From assembly GCF_041295575.1 (NCBI RefSeq), contig NZ_CP160452.1:2542001-2606000 (forward strand): a DNA stretch of 64,000 bases. The letters run 5' to 3'. The notes under the pieces are model-generated. The model searched no databases. It was given only the letters and a program-made list of their open reading frames with translations, and had not been told where the DNA came from. Below, in pieces: positions 44,838-57,402 of the stretch. Both the position numbers and the translations under genes were made by a program. Position 1 is the stretch's first letter, and each line of letters starts with the position of its first letter. Origin of the DNA: Sporosarcina pasteurii (GTDB lineage Bacteria; Bacillota; Bacilli; Bacillales_A; Planococcaceae).

Positions 44838-45731
44838 TTGATTAAACGAGTTAAAAAACTGCCAATCGATTTACCCGTTCCTGAATATGGAGATGCGAAT
44901 GCCGCTTCAGTCGTTCAAGAGCTGTTAGGGGGTAAGTTCGGTGAAATGTCAACATTGAATAATTATATGTACCAATCATTTAACTTTAGACAAAAAGGAA
45001 AATTAAAGCCTTTTTATGATTTAGTTGCCAGTATTACAGCTGAGGAATTTGGCCATGTAGAACTCGTCTCAAATACCATTAATATCGTCAATAAAGGAAC
45101 TTCCTTCACTGCAGATCCTGACCTAACCCCTCTACAAAATGCTAAAAATAAGCGAAATTCATATAGCTTCATCGCAACCGCTCAAACTTCAATGCCTGGA
45201 GATTCTATGGGCAATCCATGGTGCGGAGATAACGTTTTTTCTAGCGGCAATTTAGTACTCGACCTTTTACACAACTTTTTCCTCGAGTGTGGAGCAAGAA
45301 CACATAAAATGCGCGTTTATGAAATGACCGATCACCCTACAGCAAGAGAAATGATTGGCTACCTTCTCGTTAGAGGTGGTACTCATATTCTTGCCTATGC
45401 GAAAGCGCTTGAAATAGCAACGGGTACTGATTTAACAAAAATGCTTCCAATCCCTAGCTTAGATAATCGCGCCTTCGATACTGCAAGAAAATATGAAGAA
45501 CGCGGACACGGGAATGTGTTATTTACTTGGAATGATACAGGCGAATATAATGACATCCGACAAATTTGGAAAGGAACTAACCCATCTAGTGGGGAGACTC
45601 TTTACGTTAAGGAAGGGATGCCACAAGGATACGATATCCCAGAACTTGAAGACCTCCCTGAAGAGTTCGCGCCAGGAATCGGGCCCGATGAGTATCAGCA
45701 AATCGCCAAGCGGTTATTATCAAATCTTTAA
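44838..45731 (+). CDS. Manganese catalase (CotJC/YdbD type)
   Basis: ~297-residue dimanganese catalase that disproportionates hydrogen peroxide. The ferritin-like bundle has its metal ligands in LLGGKFGEMSTLNNYMYQSF (Glu), SITAEEFGHVELV (Glu-x-x-His), FFLECGARTHKMRVYEMTD (Glu) and LLVRGGTHILAYAKALE (His). Length matches the family. The start is uncertain: TTG at 44838 gives the family N-terminus IKRVKKLPIDLP with AAGGAG about 12 nt upstream; the frame opens at 44814. Linked with yuzF, and divergent from a Mn-riboswitch-controlled kinase. Confidence 0.93.
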   Translation: MIKRVKKLPIDLPVPEYGDANAASVVQELLGGKFGEMSTLNNYMYQSFNFRQKGKLKPFYDLVASITAEEFGHVELVSNTINIVNKGTSFTADPDLTPLQNAKNKRNSYSFIATAQTSMPGDSMGNPWCGDNVFSSGNLVLDLLHNFFLECGARTHKMRVYEMTDHPTAREMIGYLLVRGGTHILAYAKALEIATGTDLTKMLPIPSLDNRAFDTARKYEERGHGNVLFTWNDTGEYNDIRQIWKGTNPSSGETLYVKEGMPQGYDIPELEDLPEEFAPGIGPDEYQQIAKRLLSNL

Positions 45732-45746
45732 TAAAGAATAACAAAA

Positions 45747-45792
45747 AGAGCGACCTACCGAGATTTATATTTGGGTAGGTCACCTTTTCATT
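45747..45792. terminator. Terminator between Mn-catalase and the aminotransferase
   Basis: GACCTACC / GGTAGGTC 8-bp stem with a 14-nt loop; CTTTTCATTTT follows on plus and CTCTTTTTG on minus. Confidence 0.75.
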
Positions 45793-45827
45793 TTCAAGTA
45801 AACATAAGGCTTAGGACAAGAAATATA

Positions 45828-46994
45828 TTATACTTTGATTTCTAATTGAGCCCTAAATTGCGCGCGTGCATTTGCTCGATCAACCTGATGACCCATTTCG
45901 TTCAATGTTTCACCGATTAAGTCAACTGCTTTTTCAAGCATTTCAGCAGTGGTATTGCCCATATGACCGATGCGGAATGCCTTCCCGCCTAGATGAGCAA
46001 GTGCCCCCGCTAAAATTACGCCTTTTTCAGCCATTGTAGCGCGGAAATTTACGTCGTCTACACCATCTGGGTATAAAATACAGCTTAGCGTGGAAGCGGC
46101 AACAGATTCTTCTGCTAACGCTTGCATCCCATAAGCAGCTAATCCAGCTCGCACCGCCTTACCGTAAGCCGTGTGGCGCTTATAACGCTTTTCCATACCT
46201 TCATCTAAAACAAGACGCATCCCTTCATGATACGCATAAATCAAGTTTACAGGTGGGGTTGCAAAGTATTTGCTCGGGTCATGCATAATCGGGATCCAGT
46301 TATAAATATCCGCGTAATAAGCAGGTACACGTTCAATTTGTTCACGCGCGGCTAAAGCCGTTTTATTGAAAGCAACAATTGCGAGTCCTGGTGGGACACC
46401 AATTGCCTTTTGCGAGCCTGTTAAAATCACATCAATCTTATAGTCTGGATGGCCGTATGTTTTACTCATATCTTCTTCAATTGCCGCAGTTGCCACAACA
46501 CCGTCCAAAATAATAAGTGCACCATGCTTTTTAATAATCGGTACAAGTGCTTCTAAATCAGCAACAACGCCTGTTGAAGTATCTGCATGTGTTATCGTAA
46601 CTGCTTTAAATGTATCCGTTGCAAGTTTAGCTTCAACTTCAGCCGGAGTTACTTGCTTACCCCACTCGGATTGGAGAACTTCTACATCAATGCCAAAAGC
46701 TTCGCCTAGTTTAATAAAACGGTCGCCGAAATAGCCTTGGCTAATGACTAATAACTTTTCTCCAGCAGCAACTGTATTCACAAGTGCCATCTCCATCGCT
46801 AATGTTCCAGAACCTGAAACAACGAAGACTTCCCCGTCTGTTTGGAACATTTCACGGGTCATCTCAATGGCTTTTTTATAAACTTTCGTAAATCTTCCAT
46901 CTGTATGACTTCTTGTTTCCTGTGCCATCGCATCATAAATCGAATCAATCACTGGCGTCGGTCCAGGGATAAGCAACATATCTTTATTTCGCAT
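45828..46994 (-). CDS. Class V aminotransferase (alanine/serine/ureidoglycine-glyoxylate type)
   Basis: 388-residue PLP enzyme of fold-type I, class V. MLLIPGPTPV at the start, the cofactor segment SGSGTLAMEMALVN, the aspartate in LIILDGVVATAAIE, the PLP lysine in LTGSQKAIGVPPG, and a C-terminal FRIGHMGNTT with the substrate arginine. Relatives transfer amino groups to glyoxylate or pyruvate (AGXT, PucG, PurG). No purine or one-carbon genes are nearby to narrow the substrate. ATG at 46994 follows AAGGGGGGC. Monocistronic. Confidence 0.9.
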   Translation of the reverse strand: MRNKDMLLIPGPTPVIDSIYDAMAQETRSHTDGRFTKVYKKAIEMTREMFQTDGEVFVVSGSGTLAMEMALVNTVAAGEKLLVISQGYFGDRFIKLGEAFGIDVEVLQSEWGKQVTPAEVEAKLATDTFKAVTITHADTSTGVVADLEALVPIIKKHGALIILDGVVATAAIEEDMSKTYGHPDYKIDVILTGSQKAIGVPPGLAIVAFNKTALAAREQIERVPAYYADIYNWIPIMHDPSKYFATPPVNLIYAYHEGMRLVLDEGMEKRYKRHTAYGKAVRAGLAAYGMQALAEESVAASTLSCILYPDGVDDVNFRATMAEKGVILAGALAHLGGKAFRIGHMGNTTAEMLEKAVDLIGETLNEMGHQVDRANARAQFRAQLEIKV

Positions 46995-47117
46995 TATTTA
47001 GCCCCCCTTAATTTATTTCCATATACTAGTGTATCATTATTCTGATAGTTTAGCAGTTACTAATCCTTAGAGAAACGCTAAACCTCCCTTTCAAAGTGTA
47101 ACGTTAGGAGAATTCCT

Positions 47118-47160
47118 ATAAAAAAACCCTCGCCACAAACATTGTTGTGGTAAGGGTTTA
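47118..47160 (-). terminator. Terminator of the suf operon
   Basis: Minus-strand AAACCCT...CCACAA / TTTGTGG...AGGGTTT stem with small mismatches, followed by TTTTTTTATAGG, 8 bp beyond the sufB stop. Confidence 0.9.
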
Positions 47161-47167
47161 AAGTGTC

Positions 47168-48565
47168 TTAACCGATAGAACCTTCCATCTCAAACTTGAT
47201 AAGACGGTTCATCTCTACCGCATATTCCATCGGTAGTTCTTTTGTGAATGGTTCAATGAATCCGAGAACGATCATTTCGATTGCTTCTAGCTCTGGAACA
47301 CCACGACTCATTAAATAGAAGAGCTGGTCTTCAGATACTTTAGAAACGCTTGCTTCGTGCTGAAGTGAAATGTTGTCGTTTAGGATTTCGTTGTATGGAA
47401 TTGTGTCGGAAATGGAAATGTCATCCATTAGCAACGCATCACATTCGATGTTTGAACTAGCACCGTCTGCTCTACGTCCGAAGTGTACAATTCCACGATA
47501 TGTCCCGACTCCACCGCCGTGAGAAATCGATTTAGAAACGATTGTCGATGATGTGTTCGGTGCTAAGTGCATCATTTTCGCACCCGCATCTTGTGTTTGG
47601 CCTTTACCTGAAAGTGCAATCGATAATGTCATACCACGTGCGCCTTCTCCGCGAAGAAGAACTGCTGGGTATTTCATTGTCACTTTAGAACCGATATTTC
47701 CGTCAATCCATTCCATCGTACCGTGCGCATCCACAACTGCACGTTTTGTAACGAGGTTGTAAACGTTGTTCGCCCAGTTTTGGATTGTCGTGTAACGGCA
47801 ATAACCGTTTTCTTTAACGATAATTTCTACTACGGCACTGTGAAGTGAGTTCGTTGTGAAAATTGGTGCTGTACATCCTTCAACGTAGTGAACGCTTGCG
47901 CCTTCGTCAACGATGATCATTGTACGTTCGAATTGTCCCATGTTTTCCGAGTTAATACGGAAATACGCTTGTAATGGGGATTCTACTTTCACACCTGGTG
48001 GTACGTAAATGAATGAACCACCTGACCAAACTGCTGAGTTCAATGCAGCAAATTTATTGTCAGTGTTCGGGATAACCGTACCCCAATATTTTTTAAAGAT
48101 TTCTTCGTTTTCTTGAAGAGCAGAGTCTGTATCTTTAAAGATTATCCCTTGTTCTTCTAAATCTGCTTTCATGTTGTGGTAAACAACTTCAGATTCATAC
48201 TGTGCAGAAACCCCTGCTAAATACTTCTGTTCTGCTTCAGGAATTCCTAGTTTATCAAATGTACGTTTAATTTCTTCTGGAACCTCATCCCATGAACGTT
48301 CAGTTGCATCAGAAGCTTTTACGTAATAGGTGATTTCATCGAAGTTAAGCGCACTTAAATCTCCACCCCACTGCGGCATAGGCATTTCGTAAAATAGCTC
48401 TAATGACTTCAAACGGTAGTCGAGCATCCATTGTGGCTCTTCTTTCATAGATGAAATTTCTTCGACGATTTCACGCGTTAATCCACGCTCGGAACGAAAC
48501 ACAGAAACATCTTCATCATGGAAACCGTATTTATATTCGCCGATTTCAGGCATTTTTTTAGCCAT
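47168..48565 (-). CDS. sufB: Fe-S cluster assembly scaffold SufB
   Basis: 465-residue beta-helix scaffold of the SUF SufBCD complex, on which Fe-S clusters are built. The core [20 protein letters not shown], the conserved cysteine in HYVEGCTAP (SufB sulfur acceptor), [14 protein letters not shown] and the C-terminal [13 protein letters not shown] are all typical. ATG at 48565 follows GGAGGAA. Last gene of sufC-sufD-sufS-sufU-sufB, the usual Firmicute order, with a 105-bp gap before it that contains a hairpin. Confidence 0.97.
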   Translation of the reverse strand: MAKKMPEIGEYKYGFHDEDVSVFRSERGLTREIVEEISSMKEEPQWMLDYRLKSLELFYEMPMPQWGGDLSALNFDEITYYVKASDATERSWDEVPEEIKRTFDKLGIPEAEQKYLAGVSAQYESEVVYHNMKADLEEQGIIFKDTDSALQENEEIFKKYWGTVIPNTDNKFAALNSAVWSGGSFIYVPPGVKVESPLQAYFRINSENMGQFERTMIIVDEGASVHYVEGCTAPIFTTNSLHSAVVEIIVKENGYCRYTTIQNWANNVYNLVTKRAVVDAHGTMEWIDGNIGSKVTMKYPAVLLRGEGARGMTLSIALSGKGQTQDAGAKMMHLAPNTSSTIVSKSISHGGGVGTYRGIVHFGRRADGASSNIECDALLMDDISISDTIPYNEILNDNISLQHEASVSKVSEDQLFYLMSRGVPELEAIEMIVLGFIEPFTKELPMEYAVEMNRLIKFEMEGSIG

Positions 48566-48595
48566 TAATTATTCCTCCGTTCATATAATTTACGC

Positions 48596-48661
48596 TTGAA
48601 AAGGTATTGAGAGCATTGCCCATTTCGTTATCTACAGCGAAAGGACGATAGCACTTTTCAA
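48596..48661 (-). other. Inverted repeat in the sufU-sufB gap
   Basis: TTGAAAAG (48596-48603) and CTTTTCAA (48654-48661) are perfectly complementary and enclose a second small stem TTTCG/CGAAA. No T-run follows. Possibly an mRNA processing or partial-attenuation structure before sufB, the only sizeable gap in the operon. Confidence 0.4.
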
Positions 48662-48670
48662 ACAAATCGT

Positions 48671-51640
<2,970 letters not shown>

Positions 51641-51658
51641 TTTGAATTGTCCCCTTTC

Positions 51659-52438
51659 TTATGCTTCTTGCTCTGCAGTTTCTGCTTCAATACCAAGTTC
51701 TTGTTGTAACCAGTCGTATCCTTCAGCTTCAAGTTTTTGTGCTAATTCTGGACCACCTGATTTCACAACTTTACCTTGCATCATTACGTGTACATGGTCT
51801 GGTGTAATGTAGTCAAGTAGGCGTTGGTAGTGTGTAATGATTAAGCAACCAAAGTTTTCTCCGCGCATTTCGTTAACACCTTTAGAAACGATGCGTAGTG
51901 CATCAATGTCTAAACCTGAGTCGATTTCATCAAGAATTGCAAACTTAGGCTTTAACATCATTAACTGAAGAATTTCGTTACGCTTCTTCTCTCCACCTGA
52001 GAATCCTTCGTTTAAGTAACGTGTTGCCATATCTTCATGCATTTCAAGTGTATCCATTTTCGCATCTAATTCTCGAATGAAGCTCATCAGCGGAATTTCG
52101 TCGCCTTCTTCACGTTTTGCGTTAATTGCTGAACGTAAGAAGTCTGCGTTTGTGACACCAGCTACTTCACTTGGATATTGCATTGCTAGGAATAAACCAG
52201 CATTCGCACGCTCGTCTACTTCCATTTCCAGTACATCTTCACCATCCAATGTAACTGAACCTGAAGTAATTTCGTATCTAGGGTGACCCATAATCGCTTG
52301 CGCGAGAGTTGACTTTCCTGTACCGTTTGGACCCATAATTGCATGGATCTCATTTGTATTAATCGTCAAATCGACGCCTTTCAAAATTTCCTTGCCTTCG
52401 ATTTCAACGTGAAGGCCTTTTATTTCTAAAGTTGCCAT
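51659..52438 (-). CDS. sufC: Fe-S cluster assembly ATPase SufC
   Basis: 259-residue ABC-type ATPase driving the SufBCD scaffold. Walker A GPNGTGKS, Q-loop MQYP, signature FSGGEKKRNEI, Walker B FAILDEIDSGLD and H-loop ITHYQR are intact. ATG at 52438 follows TGGAGG. First gene of the suf operon; a sigma-A-like promoter lies about 65 bp upstream. Confidence 0.97.
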   Translation of the reverse strand: MATLEIKGLHVEIEGKEILKGVDLTINTNEIHAIMGPNGTGKSTLAQAIMGHPRYEITSGSVTLDGEDVLEMEVDERANAGLFLAMQYPSEVAGVTNADFLRSAINAKREEGDEIPLMSFIRELDAKMDTLEMHEDMATRYLNEGFSGGEKKRNEILQLMMLKPKFAILDEIDSGLDIDALRIVSKGVNEMRGENFGCLIITHYQRLLDYITPDHVHVMMQGKVVKSGGPELAQKLEAEGYDWLQQELGIEAETAEQEA

Positions 52439-52499
52439 TCCTATACCTCCAATATGATAAATGCGAATGGATACCCATTCTCAATTTAGTATAATTCTA

Positions 52500-52528
52500 A
52501 TCTTATCCTATAAACGGCTCCCTTGCAA
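52500..52528 (-). promoter_or_regulatory. Sigma-A promoter of the suf operon
   Basis: Minus-strand TTGCAA (52523-52528), 17-bp spacer, TAAGAT (52500-52505). Just downstream, GAATGG-ATAC-CCATTC (52465-52480 on plus) is a palindrome in the presumed 5' leader that could be an operator or hairpin. Confidence 0.6.
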
Positions 52529-52595
52529 ATGTTTGAATTAAGCACATTCAAAACAGCTTACTAGTAATTTTCCGCTTATAAATCCCAGTATAACA

Positions 52596-52647
52596 AAAGA
52601 AACGCCTTTTCTCAATTGACGAATAGTCATTGAGAAAAAGCATTTCG
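52596..52647 (-). terminator. Terminator after the dicarboxylate symporter gene
   Basis: Minus-strand AAATGC...TTTTTCTCAATGAC / GTCAATTGAGAAAA...GCGTTT long imperfect stem with a 5-nt loop, followed by CTTTTG. Confidence 0.8.
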
Positions 52648-52656
52648 TTGAATACT

Positions 52657-53835
52657 CTATTTCTTTGTGAATTTATCTACCATAATTGCGATTGCTCCGT
52701 CACCTGTAACGTTTGTTGCCGTTCCGAAACTATCTTGTGCCATATAGAGTGCGATCATTAACGCAACCATCGCTTCACTAAATCCAAGCATAGAACTTAA
52801 TAAGCCAACTGCGGCCATTACAGCCCCACCTGGTACGCCAGGCGCTGCAATCATTGTAACCCCAAGCATTAGAATAAATGGTAAATACTCAGCAAAACTA
52901 ACTGGAAGACCGTTCATCAATAATACACCAATCGAACAAGAAACGAGGGTAATTGTACTTCCTGAAAGATGAATCGTAGCAAATAGTGGGATTGTAAAAT
53001 CCGTGACTTTTTCCGATGCACCCGTTTTACGTGCTTGTCTTAAAGTAACTGGTATTGTCGCAGCTGATGACTGCGTACCGAGTGCTGTAAAGTAAGCAGG
53101 CGCCATCGTTTTCATTAAAAACAATGGATTTCGCTTTGACATTGCACCAGCAACTGTGTATTGAATTGTTAACATTAATAGATGAAGTATAATAATCATA
53201 ACAAAAACTAATGCGAAGACAGATAGTACTTTTCCAACTTCGCCTGTATAGGTCATATTCAAAAATATCCCGAAAATATGGACAGGTAGTAATGGAATAA
53301 TGACAAATGATATCACTTTTTCTATTATTAATTGAAACTCTTCGAAAACTGGTAACATCGTTTTACTGCCAATCGAAGCCATTCCAATTCCAAATAAAAA
53401 TGCAATAAGAAGCGCAGTCATAATGCCCATAACCGGTGGCATTTCCAGGTCAAAAAATGCAGTCCCAGCCTCTCTCGCAGCCTCAGCAACACTCGTGTCA
53501 GTTGCACTCCCGATAAAATTAGGAAGGATAGCAGTCGCTACAACAAAAGCCATTATTCCAGCGAATATTGTTGATGCGTAAGCAAATACTGTTGCAATTC
53601 CGAGTAATTTCCCGGACCCTTTCCCAAGTTGCGCAATACCCGGTGCAATAAACCCAATGATAATTAATGGGACAACAAAATTTAAAAAACCGCCAAACAA
53701 CATATTAAATGTTGCGAAGAGTCTGACAACCCAATTAGCAAAACCTTCGTGAATAGCCGGAAGCAATAATCCTAGACCGACAGCAAGTGCAATCGCGATA
53801 ATAATTCTTCCGATCAAACCAATTCTAAATTTCAA
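52657..53835 (-). CDS. Dicarboxylate/amino acid:cation symporter (DAACS family)
   Basis: 392-residue membrane carrier of the glutamate transporter fold. Re-entrant hairpin 1 has GTQSSAATIPVTLRQA, hairpin 2 AAPGVPGGAVMAA, and the last substrate-binding helix DSFGTATNVTGDGAIA. Relatives move glutamate, aspartate, serine/threonine or C4-dicarboxylates with Na+ or H+. The aspartate in TNVTGDGA combined with Gln-Asp-Ser suggests a neutral amino acid or dicarboxylate; I cannot choose. TTG at 53835 follows AAGGGGGAA. Monocistronic. Confidence 0.92.
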   Translation of the reverse strand: MKFRIGLIGRIIIAIALAVGLGLLLPAIHEGFANWVVRLFATFNMLFGGFLNFVVPLIIIGFIAPGIAQLGKGSGKLLGIATVFAYASTIFAGIMAFVVATAILPNFIGSATDTSVAEAAREAGTAFFDLEMPPVMGIMTALLIAFLFGIGMASIGSKTMLPVFEEFQLIIEKVISFVIIPLLPVHIFGIFLNMTYTGEVGKVLSVFALVFVMIIILHLLMLTIQYTVAGAMSKRNPLFLMKTMAPAYFTALGTQSSAATIPVTLRQARKTGASEKVTDFTIPLFATIHLSGSTITLVSCSIGVLLMNGLPVSFAEYLPFILMLGVTMIAAPGVPGGAVMAAVGLLSSMLGFSEAMVALMIALYMAQDSFGTATNVTGDGAIAIMVDKFTKK

Positions 53836-54144
53836 ATTGATTCCCCCTTTTTATCTTTTTTAAAACTGCATCTAATATATCATATCGCCTATAAGATTAA
53901 CATAGTTTTTTTTAAGAAAAAACAAATTTTTCTTACACCAAAAGACGAATTTTAGACAAAAAATCACTTTCATCGTTCGCGTATAAACATTTTTCACTGA
54001 AAATAAATTCACCAAACATCTGAATAGTTCTTTTTCACGAAGGATACAAAAAAAGCTAAACAGAATTCCAGATGTTATTCAGCTCGCCAATGAACTTTTC
54101 ACGAAAATCGCTTCTAGTCCTTTTCTCACACCCCCTCAATTGAT
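53836..54144. other. 310-bp AT-rich gap before the symporter gene
   Basis: No coding frame with a ribosome site is evident. It should hold the promoter and leader of the minus-strand symporter gene. On the minus strand CTGAATAACATCTG (54069-54082) and TATTCAGATGTT (54014-54026 region) can pair in two mutually exclusive ways, CTGAATA with TATTCAG or AACATCTG with CAGATGTT. I recognise no known riboswitch or T-box. Confidence 0.4.
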
Positions 54145-54191
54145 TAAAAAACTAAAGCATCACCTCATTAAGAAGTGATGCTTTAGTTTTT
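54145..54191 (-). terminator. Terminator of metNIQ
   Basis: Minus-strand AAAAACTAAAGCATCAC / GTGATGCTTTAGTTTTTT, 17-bp near-perfect stem followed by T6, directly after the metQ stop. Confidence 0.95.
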
Positions 54192-54195
54192 AAGT

Positions 54196-55026
54196 TTATT
54201 TTACAGGGACAACAATGCCTTCCCATTCCTCAAGAATAAAGTCTTGAATTTCATCTGATTTTAATACTTCAACTAATGCTTTAATTTCTTCTTTGTCTTC
54301 ATCACCAGCACGTACTGCAATGATATTCACGTACGGCGAGTCGGATTCTTCAATCGCAATAGAATCTTCAAGTGGGTTTAATCCTGCATCAATCGCGAAG
54401 TTTGAGTTAATCAGAACAGCATCCCCTTCGTCATTGTTATAAAGTTGCGGTAACAATGCAGCTTCATAGTTCGCATCGAATTGAATGTTTTTCGGATTTT
54501 CGACAATATCTTTAACTTCTGCTTTCGTTTTATCAATGCCTTCTTTAAGCTTAATCAGACCTTGTGCTTCAAGCATCGCAAGTACACGACCATGATCTGC
54601 AACAGAGTTACTAATTAAAATTGTTGCACCTTCAGGCAACGCTTCAAGTGAGTCATACTTCTTCGAATAAACACCAATTGGCTCAATATGAATTCCGCCA
54701 GCATTGACAAAATCGTAACCATGATCAGCAATATTAGATTCTAAGAAAGGGATGTGTTGGAAATAGTTTGCATCTAAATCACCGGAATCTAAATCTTTGT
54801 TAGGTAACACATATTCAGTATATTCCTCAATCACAAGATTAATGCCTTTTTCTTTCAATAACGGTTGTGCCTGCTCCAGAATAATTGCGTGAGGTGTGTT
54901 TGAAGCACCAACAACCAATTCTGTTTCTTTATCGCCGCTACCAGTAGTTTTATCGTCTTTCGTACCGCAAGCAACCAATGTTAGCACAAGTGCCGCCAAT
55001 AAAATCGCAGATAAAAACTTTTTCAT
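54196..55026 (-). CDS. metQ: Methionine-binding lipoprotein MetQ
   Basis: 276-residue substrate-binding protein of the methionine ABC importer, tethered outside the membrane. The lipoprotein signal ends in LVACG (lipidated Cys at ~20); then VVGASNTPHAIILEQAQPLL, LDANYFQHIPFLE and ALLPQLYNNDEGDAVLINSN are MetQ/NlpA family blocks. Last gene of metN-metI-metQ under a SAM riboswitch. ATG at 55026 follows GGGGAG. Confidence 0.96.
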   Translation of the reverse strand: MKKFLSAILLAALVLTLVACGTKDDKTTGSGDKETELVVGASNTPHAIILEQAQPLLKEKGINLVIEEYTEYVLPNKDLDSGDLDANYFQHIPFLESNIADHGYDFVNAGGIHIEPIGVYSKKYDSLEALPEGATILISNSVADHGRVLAMLEAQGLIKLKEGIDKTKAEVKDIVENPKNIQFDANYEAALLPQLYNNDEGDAVLINSNFAIDAGLNPLEDSIAIEESDSPYVNIIAVRAGDEDKEEIKALVEVLKSDEIQDFILEEWEGIVVPVK

Positions 55027-55091
55027 TGTATGAACTCCCCTTTTCCGTATGTTTATATGGTAAATAAGCTAAGCCTATTGTTCCCAAATAA

Positions 55092-55760
55092 TTATCTTTT
55101 ATCTAGTTTTCTAACAGACAAATCTCCAATGAATTGGATAATAAATACAACAATTAATATTAGAATCGTTGCGACCCATACGACGTCTTCTCGACTACGT
55201 TGGAAACCGTCTAAGAAAGCCAATGTACCAAGCCCTCCTGCACCAATAACACCAGCCATCGCCGTATATCCCACGAGCGCAATCGCTGTAACCGTAATCC
55301 CTGAGATGAGGGCCGGTATCGATTCAGGAATTAACACCTTGAAAATAATTGTAGATGTTTTTGCACCCATTGACTTTGCAGCTTCAATCACACCTTTGTC
55401 AATTTCCTGTAGTGCAATTAAAACCATACGGCCATAAAACGGTGCCGCACCAATAATCAACGCCGGTAAAGCTGCTTCAGGTCCACGCATTGTCCCGACA
55501 AGTAACTTTGTAAGCGGAATTAGTAATATAATTAAAATAATAAATGGAATGGAACGGAATATATTTACAACGGCTCCGGTAATCGTATGAATGAATTTAT
55601 TTGCCCATAATTGTCCAGGGGCTGATAAAAACAATAAGATGCCTAGCGCTAATCCGATAATAAATGTAAACAGCGTTGACATGACGGTCATGTAAAGCGT
55701 CTCTATAGTTGCTTCCCACATTTTATCCCAATCGACATTTGGTAGAAGGCTTTCAATCAT
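55092..55760 (-). CDS. metI: Methionine ABC transporter permease MetI
   Basis: 222-residue permease with five helices. The EAA-type coupling loop reads [35 protein letters not shown] and [16 protein letters not shown] are typical. It couples to MetN at the membrane. ATG at 55760 is chosen because GGAGGTG sits 7 nt upstream within the end of metN; it overlaps metN by 8 bp. Confidence 0.96.
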   Translation of the reverse strand: MIESLLPNVDWDKMWEATIETLYMTVMSTLFTFIIGLALGILLFLSAPGQLWANKFIHTITGAVVNIFRSIPFIILIILLIPLTKLLVGTMRGPEAALPALIIGAAPFYGRMVLIALQEIDKGVIEAAKSMGAKTSTIIFKVLIPESIPALISGITVTAIALVGYTAMAGVIGAGGLGTLAFLDGFQRSREDVVWVATILILIVVFIIQFIGDLSVRKLDKR

Positions 55761-56778
55761 GACCAATCACCTCCGTCTGTACATCTTGTTCATGAAGATA
55801 GCCAATTGCCTTTTCAATCAATTCATCGTCACCAACAAGCTGTAAAATGAGCGTTCCATATGCCCCTGCTTGTGTATGGGAAATATTCCCTTGGACAATA
55901 TTGACGTCAATGTTGAATTTACGGATTAGACTTGCAAGAATTGGTTGTTCTGTGCGCTCGCCGACAAAAGCAAGCTTGACAAGCTTTCCTGTCGGGAACT
56001 CTTCTTTAAGATGCTCAATTGCCTCTTTTGCATCAGCAGACTCTGTTAATTGTGCGACGAATCGTTTCGTAATCGGCTCTTTCGGTGTTTGGAATACTTC
56101 CAGCACATCACCAATTTCCACGACTTTTCCAGCTTCCATGACGGCAACACGATGACATATTTTACGAATGACATGCATTTCGTGCGTAATCAGGACAATC
56201 GTTAAACCTAAACGTTCGTTTATATCTGTTAATAAGTCGAGGATCGCGTCAGTCGTTTCAGGATCTAGCGCTGATGTTGCTTCATCGCAAAGCAATACTT
56301 CCGGATCATTTGCAAGTGCACGTGCGATGCCCACTCGTTGTTTTTGACCTCCCGATAATTGAGACGGATAAGCATTTTCACGTCCGCTCAAACCGACTAA
56401 CTCGATCAATTCCGCTACTTTCCTTTCACGTTCTGCTTTCGCAACACCTGAGATTTCAAGTGGGAAAGCAATATTATCTTTCACGGTTCTTGACCATAGT
56501 AAGTTGAAATGTTGGAAAATCATACTCACTTTTTGACGCGCCAATCTTAATTGTTTACCTTTAATTGAAGAAACTTCTAATCCGCCAACCTTAACCGATC
56601 CAATAGTTGGCATTTCAAGCCCATTTAATAGGCGGATTAACGTACTTTTTCCTGCACCACTATAACCGATGATGCCAAATATTTCGCCTTCCCTAACCGA
56701 AAGCGTGACGCCATCTACGGCCGCAATCTGATTTGGGCCTGTCCCATATTGTTTTACAACATCTTGTAAATGTATCAT
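55753..56778 (-). CDS. metN: Methionine ABC transporter ATPase MetN
   Basis: 341-residue ABC ATPase. Walker [10 protein letters not shown], signature [15 protein letters not shown], Walker [13 protein letters not shown] and H-loop ITHEMHV. A C-terminal ACT-like NIL regulatory domain (~265-341) binds methionine in this family and gives trans-inhibition. ATG at 56778 follows AAGGTGG. First gene of the operon, directly after a SAM-I riboswitch. Confidence 0.97.
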   Translation of the reverse strand: MIHLQDVVKQYGTGPNQIAAVDGVTLSVREGEIFGIIGYSGAGKSTLIRLLNGLEMPTIGSVKVGGLEVSSIKGKQLRLARQKVSMIFQHFNLLWSRTVKDNIAFPLEISGVAKAERERKVAELIELVGLSGRENAYPSQLSGGQKQRVGIARALANDPEVLLCDEATSALDPETTDAILDLLTDINERLGLTIVLITHEMHVIRKICHRVAVMEAGKVVEIGDVLEVFQTPKEPITKRFVAQLTESADAKEAIEHLKEEFPTGKLVKLAFVGERTEQPILASLIRKFNIDVNIVQGNISHTQAGAYGTLILQLVGDDELIEKAIGYLHEQDVQTEVIGHD

Positions 56779-56865
56779 CTTTTTTCCACCTTCATTTAAA
56801 ATCCAATTGCTTGAACGCTTTGGTAGATACTATCTCTCATATAGTATGTTTACTTTCCGATAAAT

Positions 56866-57037
56866 TAAAAAGCCTTTCCACCAAGTGAGTAGAAAGGCTT
56901 TACGTTTTTTAAAAAAAATCGTTTGTCCAATCTCTCATCTTCCAAAGCAACCGCTTTGTGTGAATTGGCACCATTTCACAAATGTGATGGTTGCCGGGCT
57001 TCATAGGGCACTTCCCTCCGCCGCTCTTAATAAGAGT
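56866..57037 (-). promoter_or_regulatory. SAM-I riboswitch (S-box) with terminator before metNIQ
   Basis: Minus-strand CTCTTATTAAGAGCGGCGGA, GGGAAGTGCCCTATGAAGCC, CGGCAACC and the closing GAAGATGAGAG are the complete S-box core (about 57037-56926). A terminator AAAGCCTTTC / GAAAGGCTTTTT (56866-56901) follows. High SAM should terminate transcription before metN. Confidence 0.96.
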
Positions 57038-57063
57038 TTTACTATTCTTTTATAATAACTAAT

Positions 57064-57093
57064 AACTTATCACATTTAGTTGAATTTTGTCAA
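57064..57093 (-). promoter_or_regulatory. Sigma-A promoter of the S-box/metNIQ transcript
   Basis: Perfect TTGACA (57088-57093) with TAAGTT (57064-57069) at 18 bp on the minus strand; the -35 overlaps the yusE stop codon. Confidence 0.65.
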
Positions 57094-57389
57094 CCAATCT
57101 TTTCAAGTAAATGTGGAACAGATTGAAAAGCATAGATTTTCTCTTTTATGACACCATCTTCTGCGATGAGTAAACAAGGCACACTTTCTATTTGATAGTC
57201 TACTGCTAAGTCTTCAATATAATTCAAGTCTGCCTTTCCCATTGGTATACTTTTCCTCATCGCATGAATTACTTCCATCATTTTAGACGCAACCATACAC
57301 GTCCCACAAATAGGCGTATATAAATAGAACAAAGCTTTACTTGAATCATGCATCACAGTTTCCCATTGTTCACGTGTCCACGTTTCCAT
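57090..57389 (-). CDS. yusE: Thioredoxin-like protein (YusE)
   Basis: 99-residue thioredoxin fold. The active site is YTPICGTCMVASKMM, a CxxC variant (CGTC) in place of CGPC, and the cis-proline is in IESVPCLLIAEDG, giving an extra cysteine there. Cytosolic thiol-disulfide role likely; partner unknown. ATG at 57389 follows AAGAGG at 9 nt; the longer frame to 57572 runs through the overlapping yusF coding region. yusF precedes it by 13 bp. Confidence 0.9.
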   Translation of the reverse strand: METWTREQWETVMHDSSKALFYLYTPICGTCMVASKMMEVIHAMRKSIPMGKADLNYIEDLAVDYQIESVPCLLIAEDGVIKEKIYAFQSVPHLLEKIG

Positions 57390-57402
57390 AACCATCATCC
57401 TC

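Noticed and set aside
46995..47117. T-box or other leader before the class V aminotransferase
   Set aside because: A GTTTAGC/GCTAAAC inverted repeat is present, but no T-box sequence (TGGNACCGCG), specifier arrangement or terminator/antiterminator pair.
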